A stretch of DNA of 64,000 nt from Cellvibrionaceae bacterium 1162T.S.0a.05 (GCA_000964245.1 LANB01000001.1:3847501-3911500), one strand, 5' to 3'. Positions 18,201 to 27,415 are shown, counted from the stretch's first letter. The notes: generated from the letters alone by a model not told the origin. Numbers and translations are program-made.

Positions 18201-18281
18201 GCCAGTGGCGGGGTGTTGTTTTTCGAGGATAACCAACTCTATTTGACTGTAGAGTTCATCGAGTAAATCGCGCTTGTTCAT
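15219..18281 (-). CDS. Phosphorylase-kinase alpha/beta-like protein (GH15-type)
   Basis: 1020 residues. It resembles the alpha/beta regulatory subunits of animal glycogen phosphorylase kinase from end to end. The N-terminal GH15 (glucoamylase-like) domain has TGLLPAS (26-32), DAWVRDNVYSILAVW (43-57), LHAKY, WGHLQIDATSLYLLMLAQMT (128-147) and PDYGIWERG (177-185; Glu183 is the glucoamylase general-acid position). A middle part with a SGRPKRRL element and a C-terminal part with an EIVTSMTAGEVIF element match the later PhK domains as I remember them. There is no kinase domain, calmodulin or CaaX tail. Bacterial homologues are usually labelled GH15; whether it hydrolyses a glucan or regulates a partner is unknown. 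No phosphorylase or glycogen gene is in the window. Confidence 0.85.
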   Translation of the reverse strand: MNKRDLLDELYSQIELVILEKQHPATGLLPASTAVNTHGNYTDAWVRDNVYSILAVWSLGIAYRRQGESERSDQLEQCTIKLMRGLLLSMMRQSGKVQAFKSSFSPRDALHAKYDTATGLPVVADDAWGHLQIDATSLYLLMLAQMTASGLRIVRTFGEVDFIQNLVYYISSAYRTPDYGIWERGNKINNGKTEINASSVGMAKAALQALDGFNLFGKNASPRAVIHTVTDAVSLARNTLTGLLPRESLSKEVDAALLSIIGYPAFAIGDQKLVEETRNEILSKLAGNYGCKRFLWDGHQTSVEDESRLYYEHSELINFENIESEWPLFYCYLYLQALFDGNQNLARDFRSKLEGLMVERRGIPLLPELYYVPKENVALEKAKPHSQARVPNENVPLVWAQSLFYTALLLDEGMITVDDIDPLRMRKRSRQHIKTQVAIVVLAENEDVKNILIENGVIAETLDEINPVNVISAPHLVEMYSLIGQNAQLGLSGRPKRRLSLATSQAYEINGEPCLCLSWLQSEDNEYRSCDARYLSESVKREVSYIYSQWYSNQAAVFTWLVDQRFCNTPHAEHLFKVLRDLQLRSEFSYVGYASATLAWRAARVNNLLLPNVCLTPYLPVTSIDLFYIDDRHLVAEYKAVLTAWQSGFEANCAEQLIVLAKKRALTDAINTKEGSHHDFASLLDYLYHKAQRANAWLLSRVCFTLLNHSHNDLADALTLLSARNMSVVVDSSVDKKLAISSSLSNEDFSTQLRKHIENHLEYAMVMEALTIVGSINRIESSLFDGLRSIHVQQLLATCHGCKLNELVNALPEIASMSPSDLFSAIRKVFVNQKEMYSKGLGISLDQLDVNARNGVSGERDWLAWRSERGLVTLLDDEFLQLLWNSFNQAQTLEFGDGISSDYKIDGKEIVTSMTAGEVIFAQLIDGLLLHLHPLYYKSLMMEALYAFARFCKENPTVSFKGTLHFAKVLEVTAKRFRQSCKTAQSELRDLDLFLTQSPSIVHRYLQESFSALAKGESAA

Positions 18282-18370
18282 CTCTTACTGCTCTTGAACG
18301 ACTGATAGAGCGAAGTATAGCGCCATTAATATCAGGAGTGAAAAGGCTCTTTCGCTGAAGACTGCTTACC

Positions 18371-18398
18371 CTGCCTCGTTTGCACAAAAACGAGGCAG
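18371..18398. terminator. Hairpin after the RND permease gene
   Basis: Eleven-bp arms CTGCCTCGTTT and AAACGAGGCAG with a six-base loop, just past the stop of the 18406-21603 gene (minus strand). No T-run follows, so it is a probable but not classical terminator, separating the RND operon from the phosphorylase-kinase-like gene. Confidence 0.55.
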
Positions 18399-18405
18399 TC
18401 AGCGT

Positions 18406-21400
18406 TTAACCATTGTGCACAATCCCGGCCTCACTGGTGTCCGGGCGCCGAAGTTTGCCGAATAACTTTATAAACAGCCGTTTTACATCAACTGCGATCA
18501 GATAGAGATTGGGCACAAGTATCAGGGTCACGATCGTTGCGAACAGAACACCAAAGGCAAGTGATACCGCCATTGGAATAACAATTTTCGCTTGCAGGCT
18601 GGGTTCAAATATTATCGGCAGTAAACCAATAAAGGTGGTTAATGATGTCAGCACAATTGCCCGGAAGCGACGCTGGCCCGCATAGAGCACGGCATCCGTC
18701 AATGGCATTCCCGCCGCTCGGCTTTTATTGACATGATCAACAAAGACCAGCGAGTCATTGACGACCACTCCGACTGCGGCAAAAATCCCAAAGAGGGACA
18801 ACTGGCTCATATTCATTCCCAAAATAAAATGGCCGAGTATGGCTCCAATGATGCCGAATGGCACCACAGATAAAATAACCAGGGGTTGAAAATAAGAACG
18901 CAAAGCCAGCGCCAATAGAATATAGATCAACAGAAATACCGTTATCAGGTCTTTTATAAATTGATCCTTGTCCTCCCGTTCATGTTTCAAACTCCCTGCT
19001 TCGTGTATGCGAACATCGGGATACTGTTGTTGAAGGGCGGCAAAGGTATTTTCCTTGAGGTTTTCTGCCACTTTTAATGGTTGGATAACGTCGAAATCCA
19101 ACGAGGCCCAGATTGTTATCGCGCGATTGCCATCTTCGCGGTAAATGAGGTTGACCCCATCGACAAATTCTATGTCTGCGACTTCGGAGAGCGGAACTTC
19201 AGACCCCCCGGGTGTTTTAATCAACACATCGTCAATGAGCGAGGCGGCATTGCGCTCTTCCAGTGGGTAACGCACCATCACGCGAATTTCCTGGCGGTCT
19301 CGCACAATTCTCTGTGCTTCGATACCGTATAAACTGAAACCTGCCTGCCTGGCGACTTCACCCGTCGTGAGCCCAAGACTGTGCGCAAGCGGTTTGAGTT
19401 TAAAGCGCGCTTCAAGTGCGGCTTCTGCTTCACTGTCGTTCACTTCATAAACGCCTTCAATTTGATTCAAGGCCTGTTTGATTTCATCAGCAACCGTTTT
19501 TAAGTTGGTTTCGTTTTTACTGTCTATACGAAATGTGACATCACCATCGTTGCGGCGGCCACCAAAAACATTGTCGAAAATTGTCAGCTGTTTCAAGCCA
19601 GAAAACTGCGGCATTTTTTCCCGCCAGCGCGCCGACAACTCAAATGTATCAAGGGGGCGTAACTCAGGGTCGACCAGTTTCGCCTGCACCTCCGCCTGGG
19701 TTCGCCCTTCCATAGAGGTGAAAAGATTAGCCACCATTTTTTGACCGAACGCTTCTTCAATCTCGGCGTCCACTTGCCTCACCATCGCTTCCACCTGGTG
19801 CAATGCATCCAGGGTTATCGTTTCCGGTGTATCGGGGTGCATTTCGAATTCTATGCGCGCAAAATCATGGGGAATTTTCGGATTCCCCAGAAAACGAATA
19901 AGCCCGCTGGAAAACATTCCGGCAGTAATAATACACAGTGCTAAAAACCCCGCTAAAACCGAATAGCGATAGTGTGTCGCTTTTTCCATAAAGGGCGTAT
20001 AAGTGTTTTCAATAAAACCTTTTAAACCCTGATCAACTTTAATGCGAGCACGCGTAATTGAATTGGTTTTTGCACCCAGAGGCTCGCGTGCTTTATATTT
20101 CATGCGTGCAAGGTGAGCGGGAAGAATTAATTTGGATTCTACGAGAGAGAACAGCAAGCAGAACACAACAACATACCCAATCGCATGAGGAAATGCAGCA
20201 TTGGGCCCACTGGCCAATACCATGGGCATAAATGCAGCAATCGTTGTAAGCACACCGAAGGTTGCTGGAATCGCGACACGATGTGCGCCACGAATCACGT
20301 TGTCTATCGTCTGCCCCTTCTCTTCAATTTCCGTATAAATACTTTCGCCGATGACAATTGCGTCATCGACCACCACACCCAGTACCATAATAAAGGCAAA
20401 CAAACTGGCGACATTGATGGTGACATCGGAGAAACCCATAGGCATTAACATCAGGGCGCCACAAAAACTGACAGGCAAACCCATCATGACCCAAAAAGCC
20501 AGACGCATGCGCAAAAACAAGGTCAACATAAGGAAGACTAATATTCCACCGAAGACCATATTTTTTAACATCATGTTCAAACGGCCTTCAAGGTAATACG
20601 TTAAGTCCACCCAGGGTTCGAGCGTCACACCTTCGGGTAAGTTTTTATTTTTTTCCTCAAGCCAGGCACTGACCTCTTCCGAGACTTTGGTAATACTCTG
20701 ATCTTCACTGGCACCCACAAAAAATGTTAAGGCATTTTTGCCGTTCATTTTTCGATAATTAATGCCTTCTACAAAACCATCCTTAACTGTTGCAAGGTCA
20801 CCGACATGAATTCGGGTCCCATCCGCGAGTATGCGTACCGGTATCTGTTCAAACTCATGACCAATATAGGCTTGCTCTTCAACTCTCAGAGAAATAAACC
20901 CGTCCTCAGCGCGAATTTGTCCGGCTGAGCGGTTGGTTGAAAAGTTTCTTACGGCCGCCGCGATCTCATCAAAACTTAATTTGTATTCCCGCAATTTGTC
21001 TTTGCTGACTTCTATCGCGATTTCATAGTCGGCACCACTGTAATACTCCGCGATATTCACGCCGGGCAAAGCGCGCAACTCGTCGTGGATGTTCTCACCA
21101 AAGGCTTTCAGCTTATGCATATCCATATCGCTGGAAAGAATTAAATACATCACTTCCTGGCGATAACGAAAACGTTTTGTGCGTGGACGCTCAATGCCAT
21201 CGGGGAAACTGGAAATGGAATCAATGGCCGACTTCACTTCATCAAGCACTTCCTGCGGATCATATTCATCCAGCACCTTGATATACGCTTGTGCACCGCC
21301 TCGATAGGAGTCCGTAATGGTGCGTTCAATGCCCGTAACAGCACTGATAGCCTCTTCCATTTTGACAGTAATGGTCTCAGCAACCTCTTTGGGCGCGGCG

Positions 21401-21603
21401 CCCGGGTAGGCAATATTGACATTTAACCAGGTGCTTTCACCTTGGGGAAACATCTGCTTGCGAATGGTGAAAGCGGAAACGACACCGAGAATAATAATCC
21501 CGACCATTAACAGGTTGGCGGCAACCGGGTTGCGAGCAAACCAGGATATCACGCCCTTTTGTGTATCGAAATGCGCATCGTGATCAAATTCTTTCTGAGA
21601 CAT
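18406..21603 (-). CDS. RND efflux permease (AcrB/HAE-type)
   Basis: 1065 residues, the normal size for a 12-helix RND exporter. The first helix (VAANLLMVGIIILGVVSAF) is followed by a large periplasmic loop, six helices including GVVVDDAIVIGESIYTEIE (the helix-4 type motif with the proton-relay Asp pair), a second large loop, and a second helix set (FGIFAAVGVVVNDSLVFVDHV). It would use the proton gradient to expel hydrophobic or amphiphilic compounds from the periplasm or inner membrane. The membrane fusion protein gene precedes it by 14 bp. No TolC-like outer-membrane gene is adjacent, so it likely shares a TolC encoded elsewhere. Substrate cannot be read from sequence. Confidence 0.93.
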   Translation of the reverse strand: MSQKEFDHDAHFDTQKGVISWFARNPVAANLLMVGIIILGVVSAFTIRKQMFPQGESTWLNVNIAYPGAAPKEVAETITVKMEEAISAVTGIERTITDSYRGGAQAYIKVLDEYDPQEVLDEVKSAIDSISSFPDGIERPRTKRFRYRQEVMYLILSSDMDMHKLKAFGENIHDELRALPGVNIAEYYSGADYEIAIEVSKDKLREYKLSFDEIAAAVRNFSTNRSAGQIRAEDGFISLRVEEQAYIGHEFEQIPVRILADGTRIHVGDLATVKDGFVEGINYRKMNGKNALTFFVGASEDQSITKVSEEVSAWLEEKNKNLPEGVTLEPWVDLTYYLEGRLNMMLKNMVFGGILVFLMLTLFLRMRLAFWVMMGLPVSFCGALMLMPMGFSDVTINVASLFAFIMVLGVVVDDAIVIGESIYTEIEEKGQTIDNVIRGAHRVAIPATFGVLTTIAAFMPMVLASGPNAAFPHAIGYVVVFCLLFSLVESKLILPAHLARMKYKAREPLGAKTNSITRARIKVDQGLKGFIENTYTPFMEKATHYRYSVLAGFLALCIITAGMFSSGLIRFLGNPKIPHDFARIEFEMHPDTPETITLDALHQVEAMVRQVDAEIEEAFGQKMVANLFTSMEGRTQAEVQAKLVDPELRPLDTFELSARWREKMPQFSGLKQLTIFDNVFGGRRNDGDVTFRIDSKNETNLKTVADEIKQALNQIEGVYEVNDSEAEAALEARFKLKPLAHSLGLTTGEVARQAGFSLYGIEAQRIVRDRQEIRVMVRYPLEERNAASLIDDVLIKTPGGSEVPLSEVADIEFVDGVNLIYREDGNRAITIWASLDFDVIQPLKVAENLKENTFAALQQQYPDVRIHEAGSLKHEREDKDQFIKDLITVFLLIYILLALALRSYFQPLVILSVVPFGIIGAILGHFILGMNMSQLSLFGIFAAVGVVVNDSLVFVDHVNKSRAAGMPLTDAVLYAGQRRFRAIVLTSLTTFIGLLPIIFEPSLQAKIVIPMAVSLAFGVLFATIVTLILVPNLYLIAVDVKRLFIKLFGKLRRPDTSEAGIVHNG

Positions 21604-21617
21604 AGGCGGCTCCCCGT

Positions 21618-22805
21618 TTACAAGGCCTGTTCGCTGTCACTCTCTTTGTTCGCAAGGCTCGCCTCATTCGACAAGGCAGCATCAAGCAAGCGTAAGGGCA
21701 TTCCATCAACCGGGTAATGCAGGGTGGAGGTAATGATCTGCTCACCACTCTCCAAACTACCTTTTACCAATACCTGATTGCCTTCCACTCTCAAAATTTC
21801 AATATCCCGCATTTGTAGCTTGCCCTCGCTGTAAAGCGCCACTTTGCCATCTTCAACCAGCTGTCGAGGGATACTGGCGATGTCTTCGAGGTAGCGCCCT
21901 TGAATATCCGCTTGTACGTAGGCGCCAAAAGCCAATTCGGTCGCCGCTGAACTTCGTAAACCATAGGGGTCAAGCACCTCTGCCACGAGGTAAATCATGC
22001 GGCTATTTTCGTCGATAAGACCCTCATTTCTCACGATTCTTGCCTCTGGTGCATTTTCGCCCAGGATCACTACGCGTGCGCCCATGCCGCCATTTTCCAA
22101 ATACACCAAATCCTTGCGAGGCACGGGAAAACGGACTTCTCCGCGGGAGACATCGAGAACGCGCCCCAGAGGCGTGTTGGTGCCAATAAACGTACCCAGA
22201 CTCACGCTGCGCTCAGCCACAAGCGCATCGAAGGGGGCTGAAATCTGTGTACGCTCAAGGTCTTTCTCTGCTTGTTTCAGGGCCGCTTCGGCAGCGCGAA
22301 CAGAGGCGCGGGCCTGCTCTAACTGGGGTTTCCGAAGACTGAGGTCAGTGGGTGCGCTGCTGTGGATTTTCTCCCATTCCGCCTTTGCAACAGCCGCCTG
22401 CGCTTCTTCAAGTACTAAACTGGCTTTGGCTGCCGCCAGGCTCGCTTTCGCTTGTTCCAGCTGAACTTCGTAGTTAAAAGGGTCGATCTGCGCCAATAAT
22501 GTCCCCTTTTTCACAATGCCGCCGCGCTCAAACTCCGGGGCAAGGTGTATCAGCTCGCCACTGACCTGAGCAACCAGGGTTGTGTTGTATTGGGGTCGGA
22601 AGATACCCTGGGAGCTAACCATTAGATGTCGGCTCTCCAGTTCAAGTATTTCAACCGACACCAGCGGCGCCCTGCGGTCTTCTTCTTTTTTGTCGGGCTC
22701 TTTCTTGAAAGCCTGCAAGGTCATAAAAACGGCGACAGCACCGAAAATAATGAGGATAGGAAGCAATACGCGCCAGAGCGCAGTTTTGGATTCTGAGCCA
22801 GACAT
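21618..22805 (-). CDS. RND efflux membrane fusion protein (HlyD/AcrA type)
   Basis: 395 residues from ATG 22805, which has AAAGGA six bases upstream; a start ten codons earlier has no such site. One N-terminal helix (LWRVLLPILIIFGAVAVFMTL) anchors it in the inner membrane; there is no lipobox. Then come the lipoyl halves (GELIHLAPEFERGGIVKKGTLLAQIDP and TQISAPFDALVAERSV), a coiled-coil hairpin rich in Ala/Glu/Lys between them (about 100-190) and the beta-barrel and membrane-proximal domains. It bridges the permease encoded next and an outer-membrane channel. Confidence 0.92.
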   Translation of the reverse strand: MSGSESKTALWRVLLPILIIFGAVAVFMTLQAFKKEPDKKEEDRRAPLVSVEILELESRHLMVSSQGIFRPQYNTTLVAQVSGELIHLAPEFERGGIVKKGTLLAQIDPFNYEVQLEQAKASLAAAKASLVLEEAQAAVAKAEWEKIHSSAPTDLSLRKPQLEQARASVRAAEAALKQAEKDLERTQISAPFDALVAERSVSLGTFIGTNTPLGRVLDVSRGEVRFPVPRKDLVYLENGGMGARVVILGENAPEARIVRNEGLIDENSRMIYLVAEVLDPYGLRSSAATELAFGAYVQADIQGRYLEDIASIPRQLVEDGKVALYSEGKLQMRDIEILRVEGNQVLVKGSLESGEQIITSTLHYPVDGMPLRLLDAALSNEASLANKESDSEQAL

Positions 22806-23067
22806 GAGTCGTCCTTTAGATAGGTCCTGTATCACACAAAGTGTAAGGGAAAATCACGCTGCTGTAAGGCGCCACGAGGGACTTTCACGATACTTACACA
22901 TTCTGCCTTCGCTTTAAAAACGGGCGTAGTTCCCGCTTTGTTACACCAGTCCTCAAAATTTGTCCTTTTGGAACTAAAATCAACAAATTGACTCTTTGCC
23001 CTTGTGCCCCTGTGATATATTTGACCAATAGACCTGTATACGACGGAAAGACGGATATATAAGCATT

Positions 23068-25194
23068 ATGATTTTCTCTCGCGCTCTATTGCTACTGATT
23101 ATGGTAGCCCTTCCCTTCTCCAGCTCCTACTCTGCACCACTTGAGATTATTGAGTATTCCAAGACCCAATCGGACACCTTGCGCGATTTGATCAGTAAAC
23201 TAAACTCGCGCCACTATAGTGACACGCGCATTGATGACCAATTGAGTCGCAAGTTTCTCGATCATTACCTTGATACCCTCGATCCCTCACGCATGTATTT
23301 CTACCAGATGGACGTCGATGGCTTCCGCAAAGACGCTTTAAAATATGATGATTATTTCAAATCTGGAAATTTGGCGCCGGCATTTAAAGTCTATAGCGTG
23401 TTTCGCCAACGTGTGGTTTCACGTCTTGAGCTAACTCTTGAACTCTTACGCGACCCGACAGTAAAGTTTGAATTCAACAACAATGACGAATTTATTCTCG
23501 ACAGAAAAAACTTACCCTGGCCTTCAACCCTGGCAGAGGTTGAAGAGAGCTGGTACCAGCGCACCAAATTAAGCATTCTCAATGAAAAACTTTCGGGTAA
23601 AACCTACGAGGAAGCCGTCGAAAAAGTTGAGAAGCGCTACGTCAACCAGTTAAACCGCATTCGACAGCAAGAGAGCAATGACGTTTTTGAAATTATCGCC
23701 AATGCGCTGACGACCTTATACGACCCACATACAAATTATTTTTCACCCCGCACCTCGGAAAATTTCAATATCAGCATGGCCCTCAAACTTGAAGGAATCG
23801 GCGCTGAATTGAAAACCGAAGATGAATTTACAACGGTTGTGCGACTTGTTGTTGGCGGCCCTGCCGACAAGCAAGGGCAACTCAAACCCAAAGATAAAAT
23901 CACCAGTGTCGGCCAGGGCGATGAAGGCGAAATGGTTGATGTGATTGGCCATCGCCTGACGGATGTTGTCGAACTGATTCGCGGCAAAAAGAACACTGTT
24001 GTGAAACTCGAAGTTCAGCGTACCGATACTACTGGCAACGAAGTATCACGCATCATTCGTATTGTAAGAGATGAGGTAAAACTCGCTGACCGTGCAGCTC
24101 AAAAAGCGGTATTTGAAGTCGCGGACGGTGAAGAGCTTTATAAAATCGGCGTGATAAACCTGCCAGCTTTTTATATTGATTTTGATGCTTACAATCGCCG
24201 CGACCCAAATTACACGAGCAGCACACGCGATGTAAAACGGCTTCTGAAAGAATTGGAAGATGAAAATGTTGATGGCGTAATCCTCGACCTGCGCAACAAC
24301 GGTGGCGGTTCCTTAACTGAAGCCACCAACCTTACTGATTTGTTTATTGACCAGGGCCCCGTGGTTCAAATTCGTTCGCCTGGTGGCCGTATTAATCGCT
24401 ACAACCATTCACATGCAAAAGCGACCTACCGCGGCCCCTTGATTGTTTTGGTTAATCGTCTCAGCGCATCCGCTTCTGAAATTTTCGCTGGCGCAATTCA
24501 GGACTATAAACGCGGGTTAATTATTGGTTCACAATCCTTCGGCAAAGGCACAGTGCAATCTGTCACTCCGCTGCACTCGGGCAAATTAAAAATTACCGAG
24601 TCCAAGTTTTATCGAGTATCCGGTGACAGCACGCAACACCGCGGCATCGTCCCGGACATTGCTTTCCCCAGCCAATATGATATTGAAGAAATTGGCGAGT
24701 CTGCCTACGACAATGCCCTCCCCTGGGACAAGATTCACGCAGTGCCTCATGCACAGTATTTTCAACTGGGAGCCTTTGTTCCAGAGCTGACCACGCTCCA
24801 CGAAAAACGCGCAAAAATCGACCCGGATTTCCAATACCTGCTTTCGGAAGTGGCGATGATTCAAGAAAACAAGGAACGTAAAACGGTATCGCTTAATGAA
24901 GCAAAACGTATCAAGGAAAAAGAAGATATCGAAAGAAAAGCGATGGAACTCGACAATCGCCGCCGCAAAGCGAAAGGACTTGAACCTTATGCAAGCCTGG
25001 ACGCTTACAAAGCAATTCAGGAAGAAGAGGAAGAATTAGCCGCATCTGAACCCGACAAAATCGATGTTGCGAGCGACCCACTGCTAAATGAATCCGGCAA
25101 TATTATGGCTGATTTTATTCGATTGTTGAATTCGCAAGCACATCAACACGCCTCGACCTTTGACAACCCCAATACACAACCCATCTTTGAATAA
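23068..25194 (+). CDS. prc: Tail-specific (C-terminal processing) protease Prc
   Basis: 708 residues. Signal peptide (about 1-23, LLLIMVALPFSSSYS), N-terminal helical domain, PDZ domain (about 240-330, ALKLEGIGAELKTEDEF...VVGGPADKQGQLKPKDKI), then the S41 protease domain. The Ser-Lys dyad is Ser468 (in RLSASASE) and Lys493 (in FGKGTVQ), the same 25-residue spacing as in E. coli Prc (S452/K477). DUF3340-type C-terminal region follows with a charged coiled coil. It degrades misfolded or tagged periplasmic proteins and trims PBP3 or murein hydrolases in E. coli. It is divergent from the RND operon. A weak Shine-Dalgarno is seen. A bidirectional terminator follows. Confidence 0.96.
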   Translation: MIFSRALLLLIMVALPFSSSYSAPLEIIEYSKTQSDTLRDLISKLNSRHYSDTRIDDQLSRKFLDHYLDTLDPSRMYFYQMDVDGFRKDALKYDDYFKSGNLAPAFKVYSVFRQRVVSRLELTLELLRDPTVKFEFNNNDEFILDRKNLPWPSTLAEVEESWYQRTKLSILNEKLSGKTYEEAVEKVEKRYVNQLNRIRQQESNDVFEIIANALTTLYDPHTNYFSPRTSENFNISMALKLEGIGAELKTEDEFTTVVRLVVGGPADKQGQLKPKDKITSVGQGDEGEMVDVIGHRLTDVVELIRGKKNTVVKLEVQRTDTTGNEVSRIIRIVRDEVKLADRAAQKAVFEVADGEELYKIGVINLPAFYIDFDAYNRRDPNYTSSTRDVKRLLKELEDENVDGVILDLRNNGGGSLTEATNLTDLFIDQGPVVQIRSPGGRINRYNHSHAKATYRGPLIVLVNRLSASASEIFAGAIQDYKRGLIIGSQSFGKGTVQSVTPLHSGKLKITESKFYRVSGDSTQHRGIVPDIAFPSQYDIEEIGESAYDNALPWDKIHAVPHAQYFQLGAFVPELTTLHEKRAKIDPDFQYLLSEVAMIQENKERKTVSLNEAKRIKEKEDIERKAMELDNRRRKAKGLEPYASLDAYKAIQEEEEELAASEPDKIDVASDPLLNESGNIMADFIRLLNSQAHQHASTFDNPNTQPIFE

Positions 25195-25212
25195 TGTGTT
25201 ATCAATGAGTAT

Positions 25213-25240
25213 AAAAAAAGCCGCATCAGCGGCTTTTTTT
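25213..25240. terminator. Bidirectional intrinsic terminator
   Basis: AAAAAAAGCCGC-ATCA-GCGGCTTTTTTT is a stem with A- and T-runs on both sides, lying between the convergent prc and hybrid-kinase-like genes. Confidence 0.93.
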
Positions 25241-25253
25241 ATTCAGCTCCTGC

Positions 25254-27356
25254 TCAGTGCAAGGTGCCCCAATAATGCAACAAACTAATTAGCTCTTCAG
25301 CACTATCATTTAAATCAACACGATCATCGATACCAATATCGTAAACTGTGCAGGTCTCCTCGGCGTCATCGGAAAAGCCAAGAACCGGCACCATCGTCTC
25401 AGGCGTAAGCTCGTGTTCAAACTCTCGCAAACGACTGATAAAACTGCGTGCAGCCTTACGTGAACTGACATCAAGCAAAATCAGATCGGGCTGTGCCTGC
25501 AAACTTTCCAACAATGCCTGTTCATTACTGAAATCCCGAATCAACAGCTGGCTGTGAGCGAGCTTGGCAGACATGCTTTGTCGCAATCGAAAGGATTCAC
25601 TGAGCAAATGCAATTTGCACACATTGGGGTAAAGTGAAAACTCAATAGACTGATCCACGTCATTTTTCTCGGCATACACCCGATGAAATATCGATTCCAA
25701 CTCAAACAAACCGACAGGGCGATTGAGCATAAACACATTCGACATTTGATTTTTAAGACGACGTTGTAGTGATATTTTCTGTGAATCACTCACTGCCACA
25801 ATCTGTTTAATATAGTGCAATTCTTTTTTTGTCTTCAACAGCTTATTAAAATGCTGTGCTTCTTTCGCATCACTTTCAAAATAATAAATAACAGCTTCAA
25901 TGGGCTTCGATTGACGCGTGTGCGCTTGCAATACCGACAAGGCACGCTCATTCTGTGTTTCAGTGATGACGTTAAAACCTAATGCTTCCAGTGCCTGTCT
26001 TTTTATATCGACTAGCCCAGCATTCTTATTGATTAACATCACGGTATGACCGGCAAAGGAATTTCGGTGAAAATCAAGTTGCCCTGCTTTATCAGCAATA
26101 TCCAGCTTGGCATTAAAGCGATAGCTCAGCTCGCGCCCAGGGATTTCAAGCCGTTCAATGCCGCCCTCCATTAACTCTGCAAGCGCCTGACTGACGGCGT
26201 AGGACAGATTTTCCTTTAGCAAAATGTTTTCATCAATTTCACGTGAAAATAAACCCTTTTGTTTTTCAGTGTTCAGCGAAACCGTAATATAGAGTTCACC
26301 CGCATGTTCATATTCGCGAACAAACTCAGCCTCAACAAGTAACATCCCGTTCTGCATATGTTCGAGACCGATTTCAATCAGGTTTTGTAAAACACCTCCC
26401 AAGCGTTTCGGGTCGCCGCGCAAGCGCATGGGCAAGGTTGGCGAGAGCGAGGTTTCCAATAGCACGCCTTTTCTATCGGCTCGCTCCATGTAGTCAGCCG
26501 CGATACTTTGGATTTCATGACGGATGTTAAATACCGAGTTCTTTATTTTTAAATCCTTGCGTAAAATCCTCTCAAAACGCTGGATATTTTTGTGAAGCCC
26601 CTGGAGCACCTCTTTTTGTCTGCCAGTACTCTTTTCAATTAGCTTGTCAAAATCGCTGACAAGATAAGTTAAAAAATCGAGGTTCAGGCGAGCACTTGCA
26701 CGTGTATCTTTTTTTTCCTCTTCCAAAGTAACGGCTTTGCGACTTAATGCGTAGGATGCCTCCAGACGCTCCCAATAATTTTCCGACATCAATCGGCATT
26801 GATGGGTTAACACCACATAAAAAACCAGAAGCAAACCACCGTACAGGTAACCCTGAGTTCCACCTAGCAACAGCGCAACAATGGCAGCAGGAACAAGACC
26901 GAGGAATTGGTAAACAGAAAGAAATTTCTGGAAAGGCGCAAAAGCATGCGCAGTGGAAGAAAAGAACACGACCGTATAAAGCCAGAACAGCGGCGCCTCA
27001 TAACGCATCTCAAGCACAATTGTAATACTGCACATGATGACGGACCACCAAAGAGCCCCAATCAAGGTTGCAATAAAATAACGGTTTCGCCATTGCTGAG
27101 GCGCACGCGGGTAAATATGATCAAAGCGAAACAGGAAGATACCGCGCAGAAAAGTGACGAGCAATAAGCCAATCGTCAATATGATGGTCAATTCCTTATT
27201 TTGCTTGAGGAACTGGCCACCATAAAGGCAGATCAAAAAGGCAATGAAGTTAACGATAAGACCGCGGCGGCTGTATTTGGCCATGCGCGCGTCAGTTTCG
27301 CGCATTATTCTGCGGTCTTTTTGGACCTTACTGACAGGTACGAAGAACGAAAACAT
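25254..27356 (-). CDS. Degenerate hybrid sensor kinase / response-regulator-like membrane protein
   Basis: 700 residues. About six transmembrane helices in the first 195 residues, a coiled-coil dimerisation-like region (about 210-265), an HATPase-like region (about 270-420) and two receiver-like domains (about 432-560 and 580-700). The catalytic features are largely lost: the dimerisation helix has no phospho-acceptor His-Glu/Asp pair, the N-box reads NLIEIGLEH in place of NLxxNAxKF, no DxGxG ATP-lid motif is seen, and the first receiver lacks the usual phospho-acceptor context (EAVIYYFES). The second keeps an Asp in LILLDVS. It probably acts by binding rather than by phosphotransfer, as a pseudo-kinase scaffold or sensor. 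It starts 59 bp after etfA on the same strand and could be cotranscribed with it. Confidence 0.75.
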   Translation of the reverse strand: MFSFFVPVSKVQKDRRIMRETDARMAKYSRRGLIVNFIAFLICLYGGQFLKQNKELTIILTIGLLLVTFLRGIFLFRFDHIYPRAPQQWRNRYFIATLIGALWWSVIMCSITIVLEMRYEAPLFWLYTVVFFSSTAHAFAPFQKFLSVYQFLGLVPAAIVALLLGGTQGYLYGGLLLVFYVVLTHQCRLMSENYWERLEASYALSRKAVTLEEEKKDTRASARLNLDFLTYLVSDFDKLIEKSTGRQKEVLQGLHKNIQRFERILRKDLKIKNSVFNIRHEIQSIAADYMERADRKGVLLETSLSPTLPMRLRGDPKRLGGVLQNLIEIGLEHMQNGMLLVEAEFVREYEHAGELYITVSLNTEKQKGLFSREIDENILLKENLSYAVSQALAELMEGGIERLEIPGRELSYRFNAKLDIADKAGQLDFHRNSFAGHTVMLINKNAGLVDIKRQALEALGFNVITETQNERALSVLQAHTRQSKPIEAVIYYFESDAKEAQHFNKLLKTKKELHYIKQIVAVSDSQKISLQRRLKNQMSNVFMLNRPVGLFELESIFHRVYAEKNDVDQSIEFSLYPNVCKLHLLSESFRLRQSMSAKLAHSQLLIRDFSNEQALLESLQAQPDLILLDVSSRKAARSFISRLREFEHELTPETMVPVLGFSDDAEETCTVYDIGIDDRVDLNDSAEELISLLHYWGTLH

Positions 27357-27415
27357 AGGGCCTCATCGCGGCAGTTCGCTGATGGCGCTGCATTCTACTC
27401 CTGCCCGAGCGGAAA

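Noticed and set aside
15219-18281. Plain glucoamylase assignment
   Set aside because: The similarity to phosphorylase kinase subunits extends past the GH15 domain, so a simple hydrolase label would hide most of the protein.
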